A stretch of DNA of 64,000 nucleotides from Stappia indica (GTDB lineage: Bacteria; Pseudomonadota; Alphaproteobacteria; Rhizobiales; Stappiaceae). Within the stretch, counting starts at the first letter, position 1; each line of letters begins with the position of its first letter. Positions 1 through 8,075 of this stretch are shown piece by piece. Below the pieces are notes generated by a model. That model had not been told where the DNA came from. It searched no databases and was given only the letters and a program-made list of their open reading frames with translations. Both the position numbers and the translations under genes were made by a program. Location: contig NZ_JAIVMG010000012.1 in the NCBI RefSeq assembly GCF_020177335.1, forward strand, positions 90,737 through 154,736, read 5' to 3'.

Positions 1-1770
1 GGCGGCGCGCGGGTCGCCATTGGCAAGGCCGAGATCCGCATCGACCACGCCCACCAGCCGCATCAGCGGAAAATTGTGCCCCTTGGCGACCAACTGGGTG
101 CCGACAACAATGTCCGCGCCGCCCTCCTCGATCACCTTCATCTCCCGCTTCATCCGTTCGGCGCCGCCGGGCAGATCGGAGGACAGCACCAGCACCCGGG
201 CATCGGGGAACAGATCACCGGCCTCCTCGGCGATGCGCTCCACCCCCGGCCCGCAGGGCACCAGCGAGTCCGTGCCGCCGCAAGAGGGGCAGTGATCCGG
301 GCTCGGCTCCACATGGCCGCAGTGATGGCAAGCGAGCTGACCGCGAAACCTGTGTTCGATCAGCCAGGTACTGCAATTGGGGCATTGGAAGCGATGGCCG
401 CAGGAGCGGCACAGGGTGAGCGGTGCATAGCCTCGCCGGTTCAGGAACAAGAGCGACTGGGCCCCGTCGGCCAGCGCCTCGGCGATGGCCCGGCGCAGGG
501 CGGGCGCCAGCCACTGGCCGCGCTCCGGTCCGTCCTGGCGCATGTCGATCGCCACGATCTCCGGCATGTTGGCGCCGAGGGCACGCTCCGGCAGCTCCAG
601 CCGCTGATAGCGTCCCGCCTCCGCGTTCACCTGGCTTTCCACCGAGGGGGTGGCCGAGGCGAGAATCACCGGAAAACCGGTGAGATGGCCCCGCACCACC
701 GCCATGTCTCGGGCGTTGTAGGGAACTCGGTCATCCTGCTTGTAGGCGCCGTCATGCTCCTCATCGACAACGATCAGGCCCAGTTCGCGGAACGGCAGGA
801 ACAGGGCCGAGCGGGCGCCGACCACCACCCGGACATCGCCCGTGGCAACGCCGCGCCAGACACGAGCACGCTGCTTCGGCGAGATTTCCGAGTGCCATTC
901 GGCGGGCCTTGCAGCGAAACGGCGCTCGAATCGCTCCAGAAACGCGCTGGTCAGGGCGATCTCGGGAATCAGGATCAACGCCTGCCGCCCGGCGCGCAGC
1001 GCGGCGGCGACCGCCTCGAAATAGACTTCGGTCTTGCCCGAGCCGGTCACACCATCGATCAGGAAGGTCTGGAACCCGCCGCGGGCAGCCGTGACAAGCC
1101 GGTCGGCGGCGACCTGCTGTGCCGCCGTCAGTTTTGGCGGCGCCCAGTCCGGATCCGGAGCCGGCACTGGCGGGACGGCCGGCATCTGCACCACCTCCAG
1201 CACCTCATGGGCGATCAGCCCGTCGATCACCGAGGGGCTGACGCCGGCGGCGTGGGCAAGACCGCTCTTCGACCAGGCAAAGCCGTCCTCCATGGTGTCG
1301 AGCACCCGTTTGCGGGCGGCGGTCAGGCGTTCGGGCGGCGGCGCCGCCTCGATCCGCCGTACGCCGGGAACCGGCGCCTCCGGCTCCAGCGCCTCCTCCG
1401 ACCGCAGCACCATGCGCAGCACCATGCCCGGCGAGGCCAGCGTCCAGTTGGCGACCCAGTCGATCAGCGCCCGCAAGGCATCATCGAGCGGCGGGGCCTG
1501 GTCGTAGTGATGCAACAGATCCTTCAGCCGCCCGGGTGAGACCGGGGCGGCCGCATCCACCGCCCAGACGACACCGATCACCTCACGCGGCCCAAGCGGC
1601 ACGCGGACGATCGACCCGAGGCCGGGCGCCATCCCCTCCGGCACCCGGTAGGTGTAGGGCTCGGCGACCGCGACCGGCAAAAGCACCCGCACCAGCGGAC
1701 GGGCAGACCCGCCAAACAGGTCCTGCACGGCGGTGCGGGCTGGAGCTTTCGGAAGAGGCGTCTGCGTCAT
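1..1770 (-). CDS. priA: Primosomal protein N' (replication restart helicase PriA), 3' end beyond window
   Basis: PriA is a superfamily 2 DNA helicase that recognises stalled forks and reloads the replisome. The frame is open from the ATG at 1770 to base 1, giving 590 codons; the family is about 730 residues, so some 140 C-terminal residues lie outside the window. Visible in order: an N-terminal DNA-binding region (RVLLPVAVAEPYTYRVPEG, about residues 28-46), Walker A GVTGSGKTEVY near residue 240, the DEEH helicase box near 335, and the paired zinc-binding CxxC motifs (CRSCG, CPNC, CHHCG, CPSCGG) near 455-505. The gene is divergent from the transaldolase gene; the 295 bp between them shows no clear operator. 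The identity is secure. Confidence 0.95.
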   Translation of the reverse strand, partial: MTQTPLPKAPARTAVQDLFGGSARPLVRVLLPVAVAEPYTYRVPEGMAPGLGSIVRVPLGPREVIGVVWAVDAAAPVSPGRLKDLLHHYDQAPPLDDALRALIDWVANWTLASPGMVLRMVLRSEEALEPEAPVPGVRRIEAAPPPERLTAARKRVLDTMEDGFAWSKSGLAHAAGVSPSVIDGLIAHEVLEVVQMPAVPPVPAPDPDWAPPKLTAAQQVAADRLVTAARGGFQTFLIDGVTGSGKTEVYFEAVAAALRAGRQALILIPEIALTSAFLERFERRFAARPAEWHSEISPKQRARVWRGVATGDVRVVVGARSALFLPFRELGLIVVDEEHDGAYKQDDRVPYNARDMAVVRGHLTGFPVILASATPSVESQVNAEAGRYQRLELPERALGANMPEIVAIDMRQDGPERGQWLAPALRRAIAEALADGAQSLLFLNRRGYAPLTLCRSCGHRFQCPNCSTWLIEHRFRGQLACHHCGHVEPSPDHCPSCGGTDSLVPCGPGVERIAEEAGDLFPDARVLVLSSDLPGGAERMKREMKVIEEGGADIVVGTQLVAKGHNFPLMRLVGVVDADLGLANGDPRAA

Positions 1771-2065
1771 CGGGGTCGCTTGCAAGGGTCCATTGGCGGC
1801 ACGGCGGACGCACCTCTTCGGCCCGTCCGCGAATCGGGACGGGCCACAATGTCGCAAATCCGGGGCAAGGACGAGGCGGTTTCGCCCTTTTCGAGCGAAT
1901 CGGGGCTGTCGCCGCTGACCGTCCTGCGATATGCAGGCAAAAGCCGGCGCCCAAAAGGGGATGGCCGGCCACCCAGACATATCACACCGGCCGCCCGCGC
2001 CGATGCGACCCTGATGCGTCCGGCCGCCAGAGCCCGGGCCGTTCAGCCAAGGAGCCAGACACGCC

Positions 2066-2719
2066 ATGAAATTCTTCGTCGACACCGCGGATACAGCGGA
2101 CATCAAGGAACTGGCCGCGACCGGGCTTCTCGACGGCGTGACCACCAATCCTTCGCTGATCCTCAAGGCCGGCCGGCCGATGCCCGAGGTGATCGCCGAG
2201 ATCTGCGCGCTGGTTGACGGCCCCGTCTCCGCCGAGGTCACCGCGACGGACGCCGAGGCCATGATCGCCGAGGGCCGCAAGCTCGCCGAGATCGCCGACA
2301 ACATCGCCATCAAGCTGCCGCTCACCCTCGACGGGCTGAAGGCCTGCCGCGTGCTGACGGACGAAGGCCGGATGGTCAATGTCACCCTGTGCTTCTCCGC
2401 CAATCAGGCGCTGCTCGCCGCCAAGGCCGGCGCGACCTTCATCTCGCCGTTCATCGGCCGGCTCGACGACATCAACACCGACGGCATGGATCTGATCCGC
2501 GAAATCCGGGTGATCTATGACAATTACGGCTTCGAGACCGAGATTCTCGCCGCCTCGATCCGCTCCGCCAACCACGTCAAGGACTGCGCGCTGGTCGGCG
2601 CGGATGTCGCCACGGTGCCGCCGGCGGTGCTGAAGGGCCTCGTCAAGCATCCGCTCACCGACAAGGGGCTGGAGCAGTTCCTGGCTGACTGGGCCAAGAC
2701 CGGCCAGAGCATCCTCTAA
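2066..2719 (+). CDS. fsa: Transaldolase-family / fructose-6-phosphate aldolase-like protein
   Basis: A 217-residue protein of the short transaldolase family (TalC/MipB/FSA), a cytosolic TIM barrel forming a Schiff base with a dihydroxyacetone unit. The start [16 protein letters not shown], the loop GVTTNPSLI and the lysine K83 in NIAIKLPLT (the expected Schiff-base lysine) are all seen, and the length matches the short subfamily rather than 320-residue transaldolases. AAGGAG lies about 11 nt before the ATG. Whether it acts as transaldolase or as fructose-6-phosphate aldolase cannot be told from sequence; in Rhizobiales such genes are usually annotated as probable transaldolase. It is followed by xerC on the same strand. 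Confidence 0.9.
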   Translation: MKFFVDTADTADIKELAATGLLDGVTTNPSLILKAGRPMPEVIAEICALVDGPVSAEVTATDAEAMIAEGRKLAEIADNIAIKLPLTLDGLKACRVLTDEGRMVNVTLCFSANQALLAAKAGATFISPFIGRLDDINTDGMDLIREIRVIYDNYGFETEILAASIRSANHVKDCALVGADVATVPPAVLKGLVKHPLTDKGLEQFLADWAKTGQSIL

Positions 2720-2790
2720 GCTCCGACTTACCGCGTGGCGTGGACCGGTGGCGACCGCTACCGGTCCCGTACCATGCTACCCTTCCCCGC

Positions 2791-3759
2791 ATGACCGACG
2801 ATGATTCGCTCCTTGTCTGTGCCCGTGCCGATGTGAATGCGGCAATCGATGACTGGCTCGATCATCTCGGGTCAGAGCGCCGGCTCGCCGACAAGACGCT
2901 CATCGCCTACGAGCGGGATGTGCGGCAATTCCTGCGCTTCCTCACCGGTCATCAGGGCGAACCGCCCGCGCTCGCCCATCTTGCCGAGCTGCGCCCGGCG
3001 GATTTCCGCGCCTTTCTCGCCCGGCGCCGCCAGGGTGGCAGCCAGAGCCGGACCCTCGCCCGCGGCCTTGCCGGCATCCGCTCCTTCCTTGGATTTCTGG
3101 AGCGGCGTGGCGACGTCAACGCCGCGGCGGCCGCTGCCGTGCGCCCTCCGCGCCAGCCGCGCTCGCTGCCCAAGCCGGTTGCCGCCAGCGATGCCCTGAC
3201 CATTGTCGATGCCGATTGCAGTCTGGATACCGAACCTTGGGTGGCGGCGCGCAACGCCGCTGTCTTCACCCTGCTCTACGGCTGCGGCCTGCGGCTGGGC
3301 GAGGCGCTTTCGCTGACCGGCGCCAGCGCACCGCGCAAGGAAAGCCGCTCCTTGCGGATCACCGGCAAGGGCGGGCGCCAACGGATCGTGCCGCTGCTGC
3401 CGATCGTCGGCGAGGCGGTGGAGGCCTATCTCGCCGCCTGCCCGTACACGCCCGCACCGGACGGGCCGCTGTTTCTTGGCGTGCGCGGCGGCCCGCTCAA
3501 CCCGCGCATCGTCCAATACGCCATGGCTCGGCTCAGAAGCGCCCTGGGACTGCCCGACAGCGCCACCCCGCATGCCCTGCGCCATTCCTTCGCCACCCAT
3601 CTTCTGGCCGGCGGCGGCGATCTGCGGACCATCCAGGAACTGCTCGGCCACGCGAGCCTTTCCACCACACAGATCTACACCGAGGTGGATGCGGCGCGGT
3701 TGCTCGATGTCTATGACCGGGCGCATCCACGCGCCGGCGCCGGCAAACCGGCGAGATGA
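2791..3759 (+). CDS. xerC: Tyrosine recombinase XerC
   Basis: Site-specific tyrosine recombinase that, with XerD, resolves chromosome dimers at dif. The protein is 322 residues from the ATG at 2791, which gives the usual N-terminus; an in-frame GTG at 2740 would add 17 unrelated residues. The SAM-like N-terminal domain covers about residues 15-105. The catalytic set is visible: Arg in CGLRLGEALSL, Lys in TGKGGRQRIVPL, HALRHSFATHLL (H-x-x-R), His in LLGHASLSTTQIYTEV and the nucleophile Tyr in the same stretch. Its place beside priA is typical of Rhizobiales, so I favour XerC over XerD and over a phage integrase. There are no attachment-site repeats or phage genes nearby. Confidence 0.9.
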   Translation: MTDDDSLLVCARADVNAAIDDWLDHLGSERRLADKTLIAYERDVRQFLRFLTGHQGEPPALAHLAELRPADFRAFLARRRQGGSQSRTLARGLAGIRSFLGFLERRGDVNAAAAAAVRPPRQPRSLPKPVAASDALTIVDADCSLDTEPWVAARNAAVFTLLYGCGLRLGEALSLTGASAPRKESRSLRITGKGGRQRIVPLLPIVGEAVEAYLAACPYTPAPDGPLFLGVRGGPLNPRIVQYAMARLRSALGLPDSATPHALRHSFATHLLAGGGDLRTIQELLGHASLSTTQIYTEVDAARLLDVYDRAHPRAGAGKPAR

Positions 3760-3797
3760 CGATTGACTGAGCACGCCACAGTAGAACAGAATCGCAC

Positions 3798-4202
3798 ATG
3801 CGCGTTCCCGCTCTTCCTCTCCTCGGCCTGCTGCTGCTGACGACGCCATCTCTGGCGGATGAGGAGTTTTGCCGCATTCCCGAGGCGGGAAGCTGGGTCA
3901 ACCCGGCGGCGCAGACCCGGCAGATCCGGCGGATCGAAATCACCAGCGCCTGTATCGACGGCCAGGTCACGGCGCAGATGCGTGCCTTTACCCACTGCGC
4001 CCCGCGCGACTGCAAATGGGGCTGGACCGAGGCCTTCCGCCAAGCCGATGGCCGACTGTTCGCACGTTTCGAAGGCTTTTTCAGTGCCCGCGAGATCATC
4101 ATCGTCCGCATGGGCGAGCGCATCGAGGCGCTGGTGACCATCGACCCGCATGACCCCAAGGAGCCGAATGCCTTTCACAGCGCGATCATGATCCGCGAGT
4201 GA
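3798..4202 (+). CDS. Small secreted protein of unknown function
   Basis: 134 residues with a clear Sec signal peptide (MRVPALPLLGLLLLTTPSLA, cleavage probably before DEEFC). The mature part of about 114 residues has four cysteines (C24, C51, and the pair in HCAPRDCKWGW), suggesting two disulfides in the periplasm, and a predicted beta-rich core (TRQIRRIEITSACIDGQVTAQMRAF). I do not recognise the family with certainty. It lies 38 nt after xerC on the same strand and converges on lpdA. No catalytic motif is visible. Confidence 0.7.
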   Translation: MRVPALPLLGLLLLTTPSLADEEFCRIPEAGSWVNPAAQTRQIRRIEITSACIDGQVTAQMRAFTHCAPRDCKWGWTEAFRQADGRLFARFEGFFSAREIIIVRMGERIEALVTIDPHDPKEPNAFHSAIMIRE

Positions 4203-4223
4203 CCGGGCGCCTTGCGGCAAAGG

Positions 4224-4250
4224 CCCGGGCCGACCGGCGGCCGGCCCGGG
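4224..4250 (-). terminator. Hairpin downstream of lpdA
   Basis: A perfect 9-bp stem, CCCGGGCCG against CGGCCCGGG, with a 9-nt loop, 15 nt past the lpdA stop. Read on the minus strand it is followed by CCTTTG, a weak U-tract. It lies between the convergent ends of lpdA and the secreted-protein gene and probably ends lpdA transcription. Confidence 0.55.
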
Positions 4251-4265
4251 AATGTCAGATCCGGC

Positions 4266-5690
4266 TCAAGCGTGGATCGGCTTGGCGAAAGCGGCCATCG
4301 CCGCTTCCTTGACCGCTTCGCTCATGGTCGGATGGGCATGGCAGGTGCGCGCCAGATCCTCCGAGGAGCCGCCGAACTCCATCAGAACGGCCGCCTCGTG
4401 GATCATCTCGCCGGCGCCATGACCGATGATATGCACCCCGAGCACCTGGTCGGTGGCAGCATCGGCCAGCACCTTGACGAAACCGTCCGAGTGCCCCATC
4501 GCCTTGGCCCGGCCATTGGCGATGAAGGCGAACTTGCCGACCTTGTAGTCGATCCCATCCGCCTTGAGCTGCTCTTCGGAGCGGCCGACCTCGGCCACCT
4601 CCGGGCTGGTGTAGACCACGCCCGGGATCACGCCGTAGTTCACGTGCCCGGCCTGACCGGCCAGGATCTCGGCCACCGCGACGCCCTCGTCTTCGGCCTT
4701 ATGGGCCAGCATCGGACCGGCAATGACATCGCCGATGGCATAGATGCCCGGAACATTGGTCTGGTAGTGCCCGTCGGTCTGCACCCGGCCGCGCTCGTCG
4801 AGGGCGACACCGACTGCGTCGAGGCCAAGCCCCTCGGTCACGGGCCGGCGACCGATCGCCACCAGCACCACATCGGCGTCGAGCGTCTTCGCCTCACCGC
4901 CGGCAGCGGGCTCCACCGTGACCTTCAGCGTCTTGCCTGAGGTATCGACCGCCGTCACCTTGGACGACAGGTGGAACTCCATGCCCTGCTTCTTCAACAT
5001 CCGCTGGAAGTTCTTCGACACATCCGCGTCCATCGGGCCGAGGATCTTGTCCATGAACTCCACCACGGTGACCTCGGCGCCCAGGCGGCGCCAGACCGAG
5101 CCCAGCTCCAGACCGATGACACCGGCGCCGATCACCACCAGCTTGCCCGGTACCTTCTCCAGCTCCAGCGCGCCGGTGGAGGACACCACCCGCTTCTCGT
5201 CGATCTCGATCCCCGGCAGCGACACCACGTCCGAGCCGGTGGCGATGACGATGGAACGGCTTTCAACGGTCTGGGTCGAGCCGTCGGCGGCGGTCACCTC
5301 CACCTGACCGGCGGCGAGAATGCGACCGGTGCCCTGATAGACGGTGACCTTGTTCTTCTTGAACAGGAAATCGATGCCGGACACGTTGGCGTCGATGGTC
5401 TTGTCCTTGTGCGCCATCATCGCCTTCAGGTCGAGCTTCGGCTTGCCGACCTTGATGCCGAAGCCCTCGAAGTGATGGCCGGCTTCCTCGAACATCTCCG
5501 AAGTATGCAGCAGCGCCTTGGAGGGAATGCAGCCAACATTGAGGCAGGTGCCGCCATGAGCGGCGCTGTCGCCGTCGCGCACGGTGCGCTTTTCCACCAC
5601 GGCCACCTTCAGGCCGAGCTGGGCCGCCTTGATGGCGCAAACGTATCCGCCAGGGCCGGTGCCGATGACGACAAGATCAAACTGTGACAT
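4266..5690 (-). CDS. lpdA: Dihydrolipoyl dehydrogenase (E3 of 2-oxoglutarate dehydrogenase)
   Basis: 474-residue FAD enzyme that reoxidises the dihydrolipoyl arms of the E2 protein and makes NADH. Seen: the FAD-binding [17 protein letters not shown] at the N-terminus, the redox-active disulfide [16 protein letters not shown] (residues about 40-55), the NAD-binding [13 protein letters not shown] near 185, and the C-terminal dimer-interface [13 protein letters not shown] with the catalytic His and Glu. I chose the ATG at 5690 because AAAAGG sits about 9 nt upstream; an in-frame ATG at 5711 would add seven residues. It is the last gene of the suc block, separated from sucB by a LysE exporter gene, and presumably works with SucA and SucB. 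Confidence 0.95.
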   Translation of the reverse strand: MSQFDLVVIGTGPGGYVCAIKAAQLGLKVAVVEKRTVRDGDSAAHGGTCLNVGCIPSKALLHTSEMFEEAGHHFEGFGIKVGKPKLDLKAMMAHKDKTIDANVSGIDFLFKKNKVTVYQGTGRILAAGQVEVTAADGSTQTVESRSIVIATGSDVVSLPGIEIDEKRVVSSTGALELEKVPGKLVVIGAGVIGLELGSVWRRLGAEVTVVEFMDKILGPMDADVSKNFQRMLKKQGMEFHLSSKVTAVDTSGKTLKVTVEPAAGGEAKTLDADVVLVAIGRRPVTEGLGLDAVGVALDERGRVQTDGHYQTNVPGIYAIGDVIAGPMLAHKAEDEGVAVAEILAGQAGHVNYGVIPGVVYTSPEVAEVGRSEEQLKADGIDYKVGKFAFIANGRAKAMGHSDGFVKVLADAATDQVLGVHIIGHGAGEMIHEAAVLMEFGGSSEDLARTCHAHPTMSEAVKEAAMAAFAKPIHA

Positions 5691-5753
5691 TTCGTTCGCC
5701 TTTTCATTCAAGCTTGCTGTCGGCGCCCGGGGCGCCGGGCGGAGGTCGAGCGC

Positions 5754-6368
5754 TCAGCGGTCGGCCAGGGCCAGCCGCAGGCCGAAGCCGGCGAAGGCAA
5801 CGGCAACCGTGCGGCGCATGAAGGCCAGGAACCGGGCAGAACGCAGAAGCCGCGCGCCGACGGCTGCGGCGAAGATGCCGTAGCCGGCGAAGACCACGAA
5901 GGTCAGCGCCATGAAGACGCCGCCGAGCCGCAGCATCTCAAGGCTCGTCCCGGGGCGCCCCGCGTCCACGAATTGCGGCAGGAACGCCAGGAAGAACACC
6001 GACAGTTTCGGATTGAGAACATTGATCAGAGCGCCGGTGCGCACCACCGCCGCGAGGCCCGGGGCATCACCGGCCGCAGCGCCAAGGCGCAGCGGTCCGG
6101 AGTCGCGCAAGGTCTGCCAGGCCAGATACAAAAGATAGGCCGCCCCGGCGTATTTCAGCGCCTGGAACAGCAGTGCGCTGGTGTGCAGCAGCGCCGCCAG
6201 ACCAAGCATGGAAGCGAGGATCGCGGGCAGAATTCCCAGCGTGCAGCCGAAGGCCGCCGCGACCCCGTGGCGCCGCCCGAAGGCAAGGCCGGTGGCGAGC
6301 GTGTAGAGGACGCCGGTGCCCGGTATGAGAACCACGACCAGCGCGGTGATCAGGAATTCCAGCCCCAT
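5754..6368 (-). CDS. LysE/RhtB family amino-acid exporter
   Basis: 204-residue inner-membrane protein with about six hydrophobic segments and the family hallmark near the N-terminus (LITALVVVLIPGTGVLYTLATGLAFGRR split across the first segment and loop; the PGTGVL part matches the PGP motif region). The family exports lysine, homoserine, threonine and similar compounds; the substrate here cannot be read. It sits between sucB and lpdA on the same strand, an arrangement seen in some Rhizobiales, but nothing links its transport role to the dehydrogenase complex. A strong inverted repeat lies upstream, so it may be transcribed separately from sucB. Confidence 0.85.
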   Translation of the reverse strand: MGLEFLITALVVVLIPGTGVLYTLATGLAFGRRHGVAAAFGCTLGILPAILASMLGLAALLHTSALLFQALKYAGAAYLLYLAWQTLRDSGPLRLGAAAGDAPGLAAVVRTGALINVLNPKLSVFFLAFLPQFVDAGRPGTSLEMLRLGGVFMALTFVVFAGYGIFAAAVGARLLRSARFLAFMRRTVAVAFAGFGLRLALADR

Positions 6369-6449
6369 CGTCCCCTCCGTCGCCGGCAGGTGTCGGGGCT
6401 CCTTCAGCGAAAGAAAGGCCGCTGAGGAGCCCCGTCCTTAGCCTCTTGC

Positions 6450-6493
6450 GCATGTTCTTTCCCGAAAACCGTAAACACTTTTCGGGAACATGC
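6450..6493. repeat. Palindromic repeat between sucB and the LysE gene
   Basis: GCATGTTC-TTT-CCCGAAAA on the left pairs with TTTTCGGGAACATGC on the right, leaving a 4-nt bulge and a loop of about ten bases. It starts one base after the sucB stop codon. The ends (GCATG..CATGC) with an inner CCGAAAA/TTTTCGG resemble a short dispersed palindrome I remember from Rhizobiales genomes, usually just outside genes. It could end or stabilise the sucB mRNA. Confidence 0.65.
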
Positions 6494-6494
6494 T

Positions 6495-8006
6495 TTAGAG
6501 ATCCAGCACCAGCCGCTGCACGTCTTCCAGGCTCTCCTTGACCCGCACCAGGAAGGTCACCGCCTCCTTGCCGTCGACGATGCGGTGATCGTAGCTGAGC
6601 GCCAGATACATCATCGGCCGGGCCACGATCTGGCCGTTGACCACCATCGGACGCTCCTGGATCTTGTGCATGCCGAGGATGCCCGACTGAGGGGCGTTGA
6701 GGATCGGCGAGGACATCAGCGAGCCATAGACACCACCGTTGGAGATGGTGAAGGTGCCGCCGGTCATGTCGGCCATGCCGAGCTTGCCGTCGCGCGCCTT
6801 GCGGCCGAGGTTGCCGATCTCCTGCTCGATCTGGGCGATCGACATCTGATCCGCATCGCGCACCACCGGAACCACCAGGCCCTTGTCGGTGCCCACCGCC
6901 ACGCCGACGTGGCAGTAGTTCTTGTAGATGATATCGGTGCCGTCGATCTCGGCGTTCACCGCCGGGATTTCCTTCAGCGCATGGCAGACCGCCTTGGTGA
7001 AGAAGCCCATGAAGCCGAGCTTGACGCCGTGCTTCTTCTCGAACAGGTCCTTGTAGGTCTTCCGCAGCTCCATCACCGGGCCCATGTCCACCTCGTTGTA
7101 GGTGGTCAGCATGGCCGCCGTGTTCTGGGCGTCCTTGAGCCGGCGGGCGATGGTCTGGCGCAGCTTGGTCATCCGCACCCGCTCTTCGCGGACCTCGTCC
7201 TCGGGCAGCGAGGCCGGGCGGGCGGCAACCGGTGCCGCGGCCTGTGCCGGCGCCGTCATGCCGGCGGCAACCGCGGCGATCACGTCGCCCTTCAGCACCT
7301 GGCCACGCTTGCCGGAGCCGGCAACCTGATCGGCCGACAGGCCCTTTTCCGCCATCATCTTGGCAGCGGAGGGGGCCGGCGGCATGGACGAGGCAGCAGC
7401 GGCCGGAGCCGGCGCAGCCACGGCAGCAGCCGAAGCGGCGGCAGCAGCGCCCGCGCCAACGGCGATGCGGGCCAGCAGCTGGCCCGGGGTCACCGTGTCA
7501 CCGGTGCTGGCGCTGATTTCCACCACGGTGCCGGCCTGCGGAGCCGGAATTTCCTGGGCTGCCTTGTCGGTCTCCAGCTCCACCAGGGTCTCATCGACCT
7601 TGACGCTGTCGCCGACCTTGACGAACCATTCGCCGACCTCGGCCTCGGTGACGCTCTCACCAGCGGAAGGTACCAGAACGTCGATGGTCTCGGTCGCCGC
7701 AGCCGCGCTCTTCGCCGCCGGCTTTGCAGCCGCCGGAGCCGCTGCCTTGGCCGGTGCCGCGGCGCCCGTACCTTCGGCGATCTGCCCCAGAAGGGCGCCA
7801 ACCTCGACTGTATCCCCTTCCTTGACGAGGATGTCGGAGAGGGTGCCGGAGGCCGGAGCGGGAACTTCCACGGTCACCTTGTCGGTTTCCAGCTCCACAA
7901 TCGGCTCATCCGCGTTGACCGCGTCACCGGGCTTCTTGAACCACTGGGCGATGGTCGCCTCGGTAACGGATTCGCCAAGAGTGGGAACTCGAATTTCGGT
8001 CGCCAT
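6495..8006 (-). CDS. sucB: Dihydrolipoyllysine-residue succinyltransferase (E2o) with two lipoyl domains
   Basis: 503-residue core subunit of the 2-oxoglutarate dehydrogenase complex, which moves succinyl groups from lipoamide to CoA. Two lipoyl domains are visible, about residues 2-77 and 106-182, each with the lipoylated lysine in ELETDK (K43 and K148), joined by Ala/Pro-rich linkers. A peripheral subunit-binding domain ([17 protein letters not shown], about 222-255) and the catalytic domain with [12 protein letters not shown] near the C-terminus follow. Start at 8006 ([13 protein letters not shown]) matches family N-termini; AGAAATGATC precedes it. E2o proteins commonly carry one lipoyl domain, so the doubled domain is a noteworthy variant. 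It lies 69 nt after sucA. Confidence 0.95.
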   Translation of the reverse strand: MATEIRVPTLGESVTEATIAQWFKKPGDAVNADEPIVELETDKVTVEVPAPASGTLSDILVKEGDTVEVGALLGQIAEGTGAAAPAKAAAPAAAKPAAKSAAAATETIDVLVPSAGESVTEAEVGEWFVKVGDSVKVDETLVELETDKAAQEIPAPQAGTVVEISASTGDTVTPGQLLARIAVGAGAAAAASAAAVAAPAPAAAASSMPPAPSAAKMMAEKGLSADQVAGSGKRGQVLKGDVIAAVAAGMTAPAQAAAPVAARPASLPEDEVREERVRMTKLRQTIARRLKDAQNTAAMLTTYNEVDMGPVMELRKTYKDLFEKKHGVKLGFMGFFTKAVCHALKEIPAVNAEIDGTDIIYKNYCHVGVAVGTDKGLVVPVVRDADQMSIAQIEQEIGNLGRKARDGKLGMADMTGGTFTISNGGVYGSLMSSPILNAPQSGILGMHKIQERPMVVNGQIVARPMMYLALSYDHRIVDGKEAVTFLVRVKESLEDVQRLVLDL

Positions 8007-8075
8007 GATCATTTCTCTTTCATCGGACGGCGGCACGGGACGAGCCCGGCCGCGCTAATCTGTGAACCGCTCCGC

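Noticed and set aside
1771..2065. A gene between priA and the aldolase gene
   Set aside because: Frames here are short, lack ribosome binding sites and overlap shadow frames of priA.
2791..3759. Phage or island integrase
   Set aside because: Length, neighbourhood with priA and lack of attachment repeats or phage genes favour housekeeping XerC.
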